A DNA stretch of 64,000 nucleotides, from NCBI RefSeq assembly GCF_036013745.1, contig NZ_CP107880.1, positions 124,001 through 188,000 of the forward strand. Reading direction: 5' to 3'. Positions within the stretch are counted from its first letter, which is position 1; the number at the start of each line of letters is the position of its first letter. The position numbers and the translations under genes were made by a program. This document shows positions 24,767-32,814 of this stretch, in pieces. Source of the DNA: Streptomyces sp. NBC_00483. GTDB taxonomy: Bacteria > Actinomycetota > Actinomycetes > Streptomycetales > Streptomycetaceae. The notes under the pieces are model-generated. The model was given only the letters and a program-made list of their open reading frames with translations, did not search any database and was not told the origin of the DNA.

Positions 24767-25534
24767 GTGACCCGCTCCGCGAGCGACCGGCTGCTCGACG
24801 CGCTCGGCGCCTTCGACCAGGACCACCCGTCGCTCACACTGACCCAGCTCGCGCATCGCGCCGAGCTTCCGCTGCCCACCGCGCACCGGCTCGTCGGCGC
24901 GCTCTCCCGCTGGGGCGCCCTGGAGCGCGACGAGGCGGGGAACTACCACGTGGGCCTGCGCCTGTGGGAGATCGCGGCGCTCGCCCCGCGCGGCCTCGGC
25001 CTGCGTCAGGCGGCCCTGCCGTTCCTCGAGGACCTGTACGAGGCCACGCACGAGAACGTGCACCTCGCGGTGCGCGACGGCCTGGAGGTCGTCTACATCG
25101 AGCGCCTGTCGGGCCGCTCGGCGGTGGGCGTGCACTCACGGGTCGGCGCGCGCTGGCCGCTGCACGCGACGGGCGTGGGTCTGGTGCTGCTCGCGCACGG
25201 CGACCTCGACCTCCAGGACCGCTACCCGCAGGGCGGGCTCGACCCGTTCACCCCCTACACCGTCACCGATCCGGTCCGGCTGCGCCGGATGCTGGCCGAA
25301 GTGCGGCGCAGCGGCGTCGCGGTGAGCGACCGTCAGATCACCGACGACGCACTGTCGGTGGCGGCTCCGGTGCGCGGGCCGCGCGGGGATGTCGTCGCCG
25401 CGGTCTCCGTCGTCGTACCGGTCGAGGGCGCGCGGACACCTGCGCTGATTCCGGCGGTGCAGCTGGCCGGGCGGGGCATTTCGCGCGCTCTGGGCTGGCA
25501 ACCCGCCTCGACCGCACCCCCGGCTTCCGTCTGA
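24767..25534 (+). CDS. IclR family transcriptional regulator (vanillate genes)
   Basis: A 255-residue regulator with an N-terminal helix-turn-helix (RLLDALGAFDQDHPSLTL and LPTAHRLVGALSRWGAL) and an IclR effector domain (VGARWPLHATGVGLVLLAHG about 125-144; APVRGPRGDVVAAVSVVVPV about 205-224). GTG start. It lies 93 bases before vanA on the same strand, so it is likely the local regulator of vanillate demethylation. A 7-base hairpin (25524-25540) overlaps its stop codon and may be a terminator or operator. Confidence 0.9.
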   Translation: MTRSASDRLLDALGAFDQDHPSLTLTQLAHRAELPLPTAHRLVGALSRWGALERDEAGNYHVGLRLWEIAALAPRGLGLRQAALPFLEDLYEATHENVHLAVRDGLEVVYIERLSGRSAVGVHSRVGARWPLHATGVGLVLLAHGDLDLQDRYPQGGLDPFTPYTVTDPVRLRRMLAEVRRSGVAVSDRQITDDALSVAAPVRGPRGDVVAAVSVVVPVEGARTPALIPAVQLAGRGISRALGWQPASTAPPASV

Positions 25535-25540
25535 CGGAAG
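25524..25540. promoter_or_regulatory. short palindrome at the end of IclR, before vanA
   Basis: CTTCCGT CTG ACGGAAG is a perfect 7-base inverted repeat that contains the IclR stop codon and lies 88 bases before vanA. A second looser repeat, GTCACC and GGTGAC, lies about 30 bases further on. Either may be the regulator's binding site. Confidence 0.4.
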
Positions 25541-25627
25541 TGGCGTTGTGGGGCTGTGGTCCAGGTCACCAGGGTGGTCGGTGACGCGCGGCGACGGTGC
25601 CGCGCGGTGACTGGAGGGACACCCGTC

Positions 25628-26641
25628 ATGACCGCCTACTCGGCCTTCGCCCGTAACCAGTGGTACGTCGCCGCGTGGTCGAAGGAGGTCGGCCGGGAGC
25701 TGCTCGGCCGCACGATCCTCGGTGAGCCGATCGCCTTCTACCGCACCGAGGCCGGGGAGCCGGTCGCGCTCGCGGACCGCTGTGTGCACCGCCGCTACCC
25801 GCTGTCGGCGAGCGGGCTCGACGGGGACCGGGTGGTGTGCGGGTACCACGGGTTCACCTACGACACGACGGGCACCTGCGTGTTCGTGCCGGGGCAGAAG
25901 CGGGTGCCGCGGACCGCGCGGGTGAGCTCGTACCCGGTCGCCGAGGTCGACGGGATGGTGTGGGTGTGGGTCGGTGACCCGGAGCAGGCCGACAAGGGTG
26001 TGATCCCGCGCGCCCCGCACCTGGTCGCGGACGGTTTCGTGACCGTGGAGGGCATGGAGCCGATCGACGCGGACTTCATGCTCCTGGTCGACAACCTCAT
26101 GGACCTCTCCCACGAGACGTATCTGCACGGCGGTTACATCGGGACGCCCGAGGTCGCCGAGACACCCATCGCCACGGAGGTCGACGAGGAGTCCGGGATC
26201 GTGCGGGTGTCGCGGCACATGAAGGACGCCGAGTGCCCGCCGTTCTACGCCCGTTCCACCGGCATCGAGGGCCGCATCGACCGGCGCCAGGACATCGAGT
26301 ACCACGCACCGTGCCTGTATCTGCTGCACAGCACGATCAGCCCGTCGGGGCAGGAGACCCCCGCGTTCCGCACGGAGATCACGTACGCGATCACCCCGTC
26401 CTCGCCCGGCAAGGTGTACGACTTCTGGGCGGTGTCGAGGAACTTCGCGACCGAGGACGCCGAAGTCACCACGTTCCTGCGGGACTTCAACCACAAGGTC
26501 GTCATGCAGGACGTGGACGCGCTCAATCTGCTGCAGCGCACCCTGGACACCGAGCCGGAGGGCTACCAGGAGCTCAGCATCAACATCGACACGGGCGGCC
26601 TGGCCGCGCGCCGCATCCTCGGGAAGCTGGCCGCCGGATGA
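25628..26641 (+). CDS. vanA: Rieske oxygenase, vanillate O-demethylase oxygenase subunit
   Basis: A 337-residue Rieske non-haem iron oxygenase. The [2Fe-2S] ligands are Cys52-x-His54 and Cys71-x2-His74 (CVH, CGYH). The catalytic iron ligands are in DNLMDLSHETYLHGG, His162 and His167, with the bridging Asp159. The order and length match VanA, which demethylates vanillate to protocatechuate and formaldehyde. Other aromatic demethylases are possible. The start is ATG 25628 with GGAGGG. The stop overlaps the next small gene by 4 bases. Confidence 0.9.
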   Translation: MTAYSAFARNQWYVAAWSKEVGRELLGRTILGEPIAFYRTEAGEPVALADRCVHRRYPLSASGLDGDRVVCGYHGFTYDTTGTCVFVPGQKRVPRTARVSSYPVAEVDGMVWVWVGDPEQADKGVIPRAPHLVADGFVTVEGMEPIDADFMLLVDNLMDLSHETYLHGGYIGTPEVAETPIATEVDEESGIVRVSRHMKDAECPPFYARSTGIEGRIDRRQDIEYHAPCLYLLHSTISPSGQETPAFRTEITYAITPSSPGKVYDFWAVSRNFATEDAEVTTFLRDFNHKVVMQDVDALNLLQRTLDTEPEGYQELSINIDTGGLAARRILGKLAAG

Positions 26642-26808
26642 ACCGGCCCGTGTACCGCATCGAATGGCTCCCCGGCACCGACATCCTCGACGGCCACTGC
26701 TACTGCGGTGAGCGGCACACGAGCGAGGACCCGGTCGCCATGTGGGAGTGGATGCTCGCCCACCCGGACCACCCGCAGGCCTCCGACCAGAAGGACCGCA
26801 CCCCGTGA
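26638..26808 (+). CDS. small protein between vanA and vanB
   Basis: A 56-residue protein whose ATG overlaps the vanA stop and whose TGA overlaps the vanB GTG. Both junctions are 4-base overlaps, so the three genes are translationally coupled. It begins MNRPVYRIEWLPGTDILDGH and continues CYCGERHTSEDPVAMWEW, ending HPDHP plus a charged tail. The CYCGERH motif with two Cys and nearby His residues suggests a metal or cluster-binding knuckle. I do not recognise the family. A role in assembly of, or electron transfer within, the demethylase is plausible. Confidence 0.75.
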   Translation: MNRPVYRIEWLPGTDILDGHCYCGERHTSEDPVAMWEWMLAHPDHPQASDQKDRTP

Positions 26809-27749
26809 GCGACCCGCTCGTCCCCCTCGACACGTACGACCTCGTCGTCGCCGAACGCCGCCAGGAGGCCGAAGGCGTCGTCTCCCTGCTCCTGCGCCGC
26901 CCGGACGGCGCGCCGCTGCCCGCGTGGGAGGCAGGCGCCCACATCGACCTGATCCTCTCCGAGGCCGCGGGCCTCGAACGGCAGTACTCGCTGTGCGGCG
27001 GGGACGCGCACTCCTGGCGGATCGCGGTGCTGCACGAGCGGGACGGGCGGGGCGGCTCGGCGCATGTGCACGGCGAGCTTCAGGAAGGCGCGGCGGTACG
27101 TGCCCGTGGGCCGCGCAACCACTTCCGGCTCGAACCGGCACCCGCCTACCGGTTCGTCGCGGGCGGCATCGGCATCACGCCGATCCTGCCGATGCTGGCC
27201 GCGGCGGCCGACCGGGGCGCGCAGTGGTCCCTGCATTACGGGGGCCGCTCCCGCGCGACGATGGCGTTCGCCGAGGAGTTGGCCGCACGGCACCCCGGCG
27301 GGCGGATCGAGCTCGTCGAGGGCCTGCTGGACCTCCCCGCGGTCCTCGCGGACCGGCGGCCCGGTGAACTCGTCTACGCCTGCGGCCCCGAGCCGCTGCT
27401 CGCCGCCGTCGAGGAGCTGGTGCCGGCCGAGGCGCTGCGCACGGAGCGGTTCACCCCGACGGCGACCGACACCAGCGGCGACACGGCCTTCGAGGTCGAA
27501 CTCGCCTCTTGCGGCCGGACGTTGAAGGTCCCGGCGGACCGGACGATCCTCGCCACGCTGCAGGAGGCCGGGATCCAGGTGCTGTACTCCTGCACCGAGG
27601 GCACGTGCGGCACCTGCGAGACGGACGTGCTCGCCGGGGAGGTCGACCACCGCGACAGCGTGCTCACGGCCGCCGAGCGGGACGCGAACGAGACGATGAT
27701 GGTGTGTGTCTCACGGGCGAAGGGCGAGCGGCTCACGCTCGATCTGTGA
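26805..27749 (+). CDS. vanB: vanillate O-demethylase reductase subunit
   Basis: A 314-residue class IA oxygenase reductase with three domains: FMN-binding about 1-105 (QYSLCGG and the AGAHIDL strand), NAD-binding about 106-225 (GGIGITPILPML) and a C-terminal plant-type [2Fe-2S] ferredoxin with the cysteines of SCTEGTCGTC and MMVCVSRA. This order is typical of VanB, which moves electrons from NADH to VanA. The gene is coupled to the 56-residue gene. Its end overlaps the convergent MFS gene by 17 bases. Confidence 0.92.
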   Translation: MSDPLVPLDTYDLVVAERRQEAEGVVSLLLRRPDGAPLPAWEAGAHIDLILSEAAGLERQYSLCGGDAHSWRIAVLHERDGRGGSAHVHGELQEGAAVRARGPRNHFRLEPAPAYRFVAGGIGITPILPMLAAAADRGAQWSLHYGGRSRATMAFAEELAARHPGGRIELVEGLLDLPAVLADRRPGELVYACGPEPLLAAVEELVPAEALRTERFTPTATDTSGDTAFEVELASCGRTLKVPADRTILATLQEAGIQVLYSCTEGTCGTCETDVLAGEVDHRDSVLTAAERDANETMMVCVSRAKGERLTLDL

Positions 27750-29304
27750 CCGCCTCGTCCGTGACCGCCTCATCCGTGGCGGCCTCGGAGTCGGCCCCCG
27801 GCCGCGTCGCGTGTTCCGCGCGGCGCAGCAGCGTGGCCGCCACCAGGCCGCCAGTCAACACGGCGGCCGCGCCCACGAGTTGACCGGTCTCCAGGGCGGA
27901 GCCAAACGCCCGCGTCACCGTGTGGCGTTCGGCCGCCGAGTCGGTCGCGGCGAGGGCGGCGGGCAGTGAGGCCGCGGCCACCGGTACGAGCGCGGAGAAC
28001 CGGGCGCTGAGCACGGCGCCCAGGACGGCGACGCCGAGGCCGCTGCCGAACTCGGTGACCGTGCCCTGGATGCCGGCGCCCGCGCCCGCCTTCTCTCGGG
28101 GGATCGAGCCCATCACGGCGACGGCCATCGCCGGGTTGGCGAACGCGCAGCCGACACCCATGAGGACGAGCCCGACGAGCAGGCCCCCGTACCCGTCCAC
28201 GACCCGGCCGGCGAGGGCGACCGCGGCGAGTCCGCTCGCGAGCAGCGTCATGCCGACGGCCACGGACCCCGGAATGCCGAGCCGCTTGCTCAACCGGGCC
28301 GACAGGCCGGAGAAGTTGAGCAGCACGACGGTGAGCGCGAACGGGGCCGTGCGCAGCCCGGCCTCCAACGGACCGTAGCCCAGGACGAATTGGAGCTGCT
28401 GCGTGAGCAGGAAGAGCGCTCCCCCGCTGCCGAAGGTGATCAGCACGGCGCCGATCACGGCACCGGTGAACGTCCGGTTACGGAAGAAGCTCATGTCCAG
28501 CATCGGGTCGGTGACCCGCCGCTCCCACAGCACGAACCCGGTCAGCGCGCACCCTCCGAGTCCCGCGCCCGCGAGCACGTACGGGGAGGACCAGCCGTGG
28601 TCCGGGCCCGAAACGACGGCGTAGACGAGGGAGCCCATCGCGATCGTCGACAGGAGCGCGCCGAGCACGTCGGGGCGGTGGCTCTGCTCGGCCCTGCTCT
28701 CCGGCACGAGAACGCTCACGGCGCACAGGCCGAGCAGCACGACGGGCACGTTGACGATGAAGAGCGAGCCCCACCAGAAGTGCGCGAGGAGGACGCCGCC
28801 GACCAGCGGTCCCGCCGCGAAGCCGAGGGCGTTGACAGCGGCCCAGACGCCGATGGCGCGGACACGTTCGTCGTCGTCGAAAACCTGGACGGCCACCGCG
28901 AGGGTGGTGGTCAGCAGGAGTGCGCCGCCCACGCCCATCCCGGCGCGCGCGGCGATCAACTGGCCGGTGGTGTGGGAGAGCGCGGCGGCGAGCGAGCCCG
29001 CACCGAACAGCACGAGACCGGTCAGGAGCAGCTTCTTGCGGCCGTAGCGGTCGGCGGCGGCCCCGGCCGCGAGCAGCAGTCCCGCCTGCACCAGCACGTA
29101 CGCGTTGATGATCCACTGGACGTCGGCGGTGTCTGCGCCGAGGTCGTCGGTGAGCGTGGGGACGGCGACGTTGAGGATCGTGTTGTCGAGGATGACGACG
29201 AGTTGGGCGAGGCAGATCACGCCGAGGATGAGCCAGCGGCGCGGGTCCCTCGGCCGGGCGGGCGTGGGTGCGGTCGGCTGTTCGGCGGCGGGCGTCGCCG
29301 TCAT
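27733..29304 (-). CDS. DHA2-family MFS drug exporter
   Basis: A 523-residue 14-span transporter. Motif A is AAADRYGRKKLLLTGL, and motif C-like glycines (LGFAAGPLVGGVLL) appear in span 5. The profile is that of QacA/EmrB-type exporters, driven by protons. The C-terminal tail is made of near repeats of ATDEAVTD from a 15-base tandem repeat (27746-27790). AAGGAG precedes the ATG 29304. The gene is convergent with vanB and overlaps it by 17 bases. An inverted repeat 47 bases upstream may bind a regulator. Confidence 0.9.
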   Translation of the reverse strand: MTATPAAEQPTAPTPARPRDPRRWLILGVICLAQLVVILDNTILNVAVPTLTDDLGADTADVQWIINAYVLVQAGLLLAAGAAADRYGRKKLLLTGLVLFGAGSLAAALSHTTGQLIAARAGMGVGGALLLTTTLAVAVQVFDDDERVRAIGVWAAVNALGFAAGPLVGGVLLAHFWWGSLFIVNVPVVLLGLCAVSVLVPESRAEQSHRPDVLGALLSTIAMGSLVYAVVSGPDHGWSSPYVLAGAGLGGCALTGFVLWERRVTDPMLDMSFFRNRTFTGAVIGAVLITFGSGGALFLLTQQLQFVLGYGPLEAGLRTAPFALTVVLLNFSGLSARLSKRLGIPGSVAVGMTLLASGLAAVALAGRVVDGYGGLLVGLVLMGVGCAFANPAMAVAVMGSIPREKAGAGAGIQGTVTEFGSGLGVAVLGAVLSARFSALVPVAAASLPAALAATDSAAERHTVTRAFGSALETGQLVGAAAVLTGGLVAATLLRRAEHATRPGADSEAATDEAVTDEAVTDRA

Positions 29305-29350
29305 GCGGGCTCCTTGTAGGCAGGCGGAGAACACGGGGACCACCCCGCTG

Positions 29351-29366
29351 GTTAGGTAACCCTAAC
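29351..29366. promoter_or_regulatory. inverted repeat upstream of the MFS exporter
   Basis: GTTAGG TAAC CCTAAC has 6-base arms around four bases, 47 bases before the MFS start. The arms equal half-sites of an iron box but the spacing is different, so a TetR- or DtxR-type operator are both possible. Confidence 0.45.
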
Positions 29367-29404
29367 TCAACGGATGGCCCGCGTCCGCCCCACCCCACCA
29401 GGGC

Positions 29405-29890
29405 CTATAGGGCGCGGTGCATGATGTGCAGTCCGACCCTGCCGTGCCGCGGGTGGTCGTACGCCTCGGGCACCGTGCCGAGGATCGTGAAGCCGAGTGA
29501 AGTCCACAGCCGTACGGCCGGGTTGGTCTCGACGACGGCGTTGAAGACCATGGCGCGGTAGCCGTCCTGCTCGGCCACGGCCAGCACGTGTTCGGCGAGG
29601 GCGCGGCCGTAGCCGTGGCCGCCGTGGTCGGGGTCGACCATGAACCCGGCGTTCGCGGTGTCCCGCGCCGGGCCGCCGTAGTTGGGCTTCACGTAGGCCG
29701 TCGCGACGAGCGTGCCCGCGTCGTCCTCCATGACGAGGACGCGCTTGCCCGAGCCCTCGGTCCACAGGGCGCGGGCCTCGGGCTCGCTGGTGTCGGGATC
29801 CCAGGCATAGGTCTCGCCCTCGCGCACGATCCGCCGCCAGAACGGCCAGATCCGCTCCCAGTCCCCGTCCCGGATGTCTCTGATCTTCAT
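29405..29890 (-). CDS. GNAT family N-acetyltransferase
   Basis: A 161-residue acetyltransferase. The acetyl-CoA loop is GGHGYGRALAEHVL (about 88-101), preceded by the strand NAGFMVDP. The C-terminal AVRLWTSLGFTILGTVPEAYDH is typical of the GNAT fold and of phosphinothricin-acetyltransferase-like members. The substrate is unknown. It is placed between two MFS genes on the same strand. Confidence 0.87.
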   Translation of the reverse strand: MKIRDIRDGDWERIWPFWRRIVREGETYAWDPDTSEPEARALWTEGSGKRVLVMEDDAGTLVATAYVKPNYGGPARDTANAGFMVDPDHGGHGYGRALAEHVLAVAEQDGYRAMVFNAVVETNPAVRLWTSLGFTILGTVPEAYDHPRHGRVGLHIMHRAL

Positions 29891-29956
29891 GGGGCCGAGT
29901 CTGGCACGGGGTCCGGCCGCCCTGCCGGGGCGCCCAGTTGGTGAACTCGGGGCTGG

Positions 29957-31192
29957 TCAGCCGGTGAACGCCGCGCTCGGTGACCTGGCCCCACGGTCCT
30001 CGGATGCCGGCGGAGCCAGGAGCAGCATCGCGCCGAGCCCGAGGGCCGCGACGCCCGCGAAGAACCAGAAGCCCCAGGGGTGGGCGATGCCCGCCGTGAC
30101 CAGGGCGCCGGTGACGAACGGTCCGGTGATCGAGCCGAGCCGGCCCACCGCGGAGGCGAGGCCGAGCGCGGTGCCGCGGGTGCGGGCCGGGAAGACATGG
30201 GCCACGTACCCGTAGATGAGGACCTGCGCGGAGAACACGAAGACGCCGGTGAGCAGCACCAGTGCGTTCAGCAGCAGGCTGCTTTCGATGCGCAGGCTCA
30301 GGACGGCGAGCAGCACGGCGCCCGCCGCGAACCAGATGCGGGCCACCCGCCGGATGCCGTACTTGTCGGCGACGATGCCCGCGACGACGAGCCCGATGAC
30401 GGCGCCGACGTTGAGGACCAGCAGGAGCGCGATGGAGCGGGAGATGGGATAGCCCGCGCTGCGCATGAGTTGGGGCAGCCAGGTGTTGAGCCCGTAGACG
30501 AGCAGCAGGCCCATGAAGGAGCCGCCCCACACGGCGAGCGTGGTGCGGCGCACGCGCGGGCCGAGCAGGTCGCGCATGCCGATGCGTTCGGTCTCGGGCT
30601 GCTGTTTGGCGGCGAGGTACGCGGCGGACTCCGGCAGCTTCCACCACATCAGCGGGACGACGAGCAGCAGGCCCGCGACTCCCCCGCCGTAGAACAGCCA
30701 GTGCCAGTCACCGGCCACGGCGAGCGCGAGCACCGAGGTGAGCACCGCGCCGACGTGGTAGCCGGTCATGGTGAACGTGCTGGCGCTCGCGCGGCGGCGT
30801 TCGGGCAGGTTCTCCGACATGACGGTCAGGGCGACCGGCATGCAGGCGCCGAGGCCGAGCCCGGCGAGGAAGCGCAAGCCGCCGAACACGGCCACGTTCG
30901 GGGCGAGCGGTGTCACCAGGGTGAACACCGAGAACAGCAGCACCGAGCCGATGAGCATGCCGCGCCGGCCGAAGCGGTCGGTGAGCGGTCCGAGCCCCGC
31001 GGCGCCGACCGCGACCCCGACGAGGGACACGGTGGCGACCGCGGTGGCATCGGCCGCGGTGAAACCGAGGTGGTGCGTCTTGAGCAGGGTGGGGATGGTG
31101 GCGCCGAGCGCCACCAGGTCGTACCCCTCGAGCAGTACGGTCAGCCAGCACAGCACCGCCGTGCCGGCTGCCCGCTTGGGAGACGTCGTCAT
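29957..31192 (-). CDS. MFS aromatic acid:H+ symporter (AAHS family)
   Basis: A 411-residue 12-span transporter. The opening LLEGYDLVALGATIPTLL carries the Asp of the AAHS family (DGYD-like). Motif A GPLTDRFGRRGMLIGS follows span 2, and the second half repeats the pattern (GIVADKYGIRRVARI). The family imports benzoate, vanillate, protocatechuate and similar acids with protons. It lies 144 bases from benzaldehyde dehydrogenase and on the same strand, and serves as the likely importer for the aromatic region. Confidence 0.9.
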   Translation of the reverse strand: MTTSPKRAAGTAVLCWLTVLLEGYDLVALGATIPTLLKTHHLGFTAADATAVATVSLVGVAVGAAGLGPLTDRFGRRGMLIGSVLLFSVFTLVTPLAPNVAVFGGLRFLAGLGLGACMPVALTVMSENLPERRRASASTFTMTGYHVGAVLTSVLALAVAGDWHWLFYGGGVAGLLLVVPLMWWKLPESAAYLAAKQQPETERIGMRDLLGPRVRRTTLAVWGGSFMGLLLVYGLNTWLPQLMRSAGYPISRSIALLLVLNVGAVIGLVVAGIVADKYGIRRVARIWFAAGAVLLAVLSLRIESSLLLNALVLLTGVFVFSAQVLIYGYVAHVFPARTRGTALGLASAVGRLGSITGPFVTGALVTAGIAHPWGFWFFAGVAALGLGAMLLLAPPASEDRGARSPSAAFTG

Positions 31193-31251
31193 TGGCGTGC
31201 TCCTTGCCTGATGAGCGGATGGGGACGGGGACGCGCTGCTCCTGGACGACA

Positions 31252-31318
31252 GGGGATTTTTACGGCGGGGGACTTTGACGACAGGGGACTTTGACGGTGG
31301 GGGACTTTTACGGTGGGG
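31252..31318. repeat. 16-bp intergenic tandem repeat, about four copies
   Basis: Units of the form GGGGACTTTGACGGTG start at 31252, 31268, 31284 and 31300, exactly 16 bases apart, with a fifth partial GGGG at 31316. They fill most of the 144-base space between the dehydrogenase stop and the importer start. No coding frame is involved. Confidence 0.85.
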
Positions 31319-31336
31319 CCGGATCCTCTGCGGGAA

Positions 31337-32812
31337 TCAGAAGGGGTACGGCGCGATCTGCGGGCGCACGGTCACCCACTGCGTCTCGGTGAACGCCTCG
31401 ATGTTGGCCTGCGCGCCGCCGAACCGGGATCCGTTTCCGGAGTCGCCGACACCGCCGAAGGGCGCGCCGGGCTCGTCCATGACGGTCTGTTCGTTGATGT
31501 GCACCTTGCCGGAGCGGATCCGGTCGGCGAGGGTCATCGCGGTGCCGACGTCGCCGAGGATGCCGACGGACAGGCCGTACGGCGAGGCGTCGACGATGCG
31601 GGCCGCCTCGTCGAGGTCGCGGTAGGTGCGCACGGGCGCGACGGGCCCGAAGATCTCCTCGCGCCAGGCCGGGCTGTCGTCGTCGAGGCCGGTGAGCACG
31701 GTCGCCGGATAGTACGGGGCGTCGGCCTTGCCGCCCGCGGCGACCTTCGCGCCCGCGGCGACCTTCGCGCCCGCGGCGACGCTGTCGGTCACCACCTTGT
31801 CGATGTGGGCGAGTTGCCGACTGTCGATGATCGGCCCGAGCGCGACGTCGCCGGCGGCGGGGTCACCGACGGGGAGGTGCGCGGCCTTCTCCGCGAGCAG
31901 CGCCACGTACTCCTCGGCCTGCGACTCGTGGACGAGGTGACGGCCGGTCGCCATGCAGATCTGGCCCTGGTGGAGGTACGAGCCGAACGCGCCGGCCGAG
32001 GCGGCCGCCGGGAGGTCCGCGCCGGGCAGCACGACGAGCGCGTTGTTGCCGCCGAGTTCGAGGTGGACCTTCTTGAGGTTCCGGGCGGCGGCCTCACCGA
32101 CCTTACGCCCGGCGGCAGTTGACCCGGTGAAGGAGACGACGGAGACCTCGGGCGCCTCGACGACGGCGGCGCCGACACTCGCGTCGCCGGGCAGCAGGTG
32201 CAGCAGCCCCTCGGGCAGCCCGGCCTCCTCGAAGATACGGACGATGGTGACACCACCGCAGACCGCGGTGCGCGGGTCCGGCTTGAGGAGCACGGCGTTG
32301 CCGAGGGCGAGCGCGGGCGCGACGGAGCGGATGCCGAGGATCAGCGGGAAGTTGAACGGCGCGATGACCGATACGACGCCCGCGGGCACGCGGCGCGCGA
32401 ACGACCAGCGGGGCTCGCCGCTGCTGAGCACGTCGCCGAGCGGGTGCGCGGGCAGGGCCGCGTCCTCGTAGCACTCGGCGGCGGCGAAGTCGGTCTCGAC
32501 GGTCGCCTTGGCGCGCGTCGAGCCGGCCTCGCGGACGATCCAGTCCTTGATCTCCTCGGCGTGCTCGGCGAACAGGTCACCGGCCCGGCGCAGCACGGCG
32601 GCGCGCTCGGCGGGGGCGGTGCGGGCCCACTCCTGCTGCGCCTCGGCGGCGCGGGCCGCTGCGCGGGACACGTCGTCGGCGGTGGCGTTGCCGATCACAC
32701 CGAGCCGCCGCCCGGTGGCGGGTTCGACGACGGCGGACGTGCCCCCACTTCCCGCGGTCCAGCCGTCGAGGTGGATGCGCTCGTGCCATACGGGGTCTTC
32801 GAGGAGAGTCAT
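31337..32812 (-). CDS. mdlD: benzaldehyde dehydrogenase (aldehyde dehydrogenase family)
   Basis: A 491-residue ALDH. The NAD-binding GSTAAGRKVGEAAARN, the catalytic glutamate in HLELGGNN and the catalytic cysteine in GQICMATGRH are present, along with the C-terminal EEIFGPVAPV. The preceding gene is benzoylformate decarboxylase, whose product benzaldehyde would be the substrate. An 18-base in-frame repeat gives AKVAAGAKVAAG (about residues 355-366), which is unusual for the family. The start is ATG 32812, two bases after the decarboxylase stop. Confidence 0.88.
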   Translation of the reverse strand: MTLLEDPVWHERIHLDGWTAGSGGTSAVVEPATGRRLGVIGNATADDVSRAAARAAEAQQEWARTAPAERAAVLRRAGDLFAEHAEEIKDWIVREAGSTRAKATVETDFAAAECYEDAALPAHPLGDVLSSGEPRWSFARRVPAGVVSVIAPFNFPLILGIRSVAPALALGNAVLLKPDPRTAVCGGVTIVRIFEEAGLPEGLLHLLPGDASVGAAVVEAPEVSVVSFTGSTAAGRKVGEAAARNLKKVHLELGGNNALVVLPGADLPAAASAGAFGSYLHQGQICMATGRHLVHESQAEEYVALLAEKAAHLPVGDPAAGDVALGPIIDSRQLAHIDKVVTDSVAAGAKVAAGAKVAAGGKADAPYYPATVLTGLDDDSPAWREEIFGPVAPVRTYRDLDEAARIVDASPYGLSVGILGDVGTAMTLADRIRSGKVHINEQTVMDEPGAPFGGVGDSGNGSRFGGAQANIEAFTETQWVTVRPQIAPYPF

Positions 32813-32814
32813 GT

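Noticed and set aside
23768..25135. N-terminal extension of the HAD hydrolase gene
   Set aside because: It overlaps the alpha/beta hydrolase and IclR genes on the other strand, which carry clear motifs.
29351..29366. Iron box upstream of the MFS exporter
   Set aside because: The half-sites fit but the spacer is four bases, five shorter than the consensus layout, so I list it as an inverted repeat of unknown regulator.
31252..31318. 16-base repeat as a CRISPR or a coding repeat
   Set aside because: There are no spacers between units, no cas genes and no gene frame on either strand.
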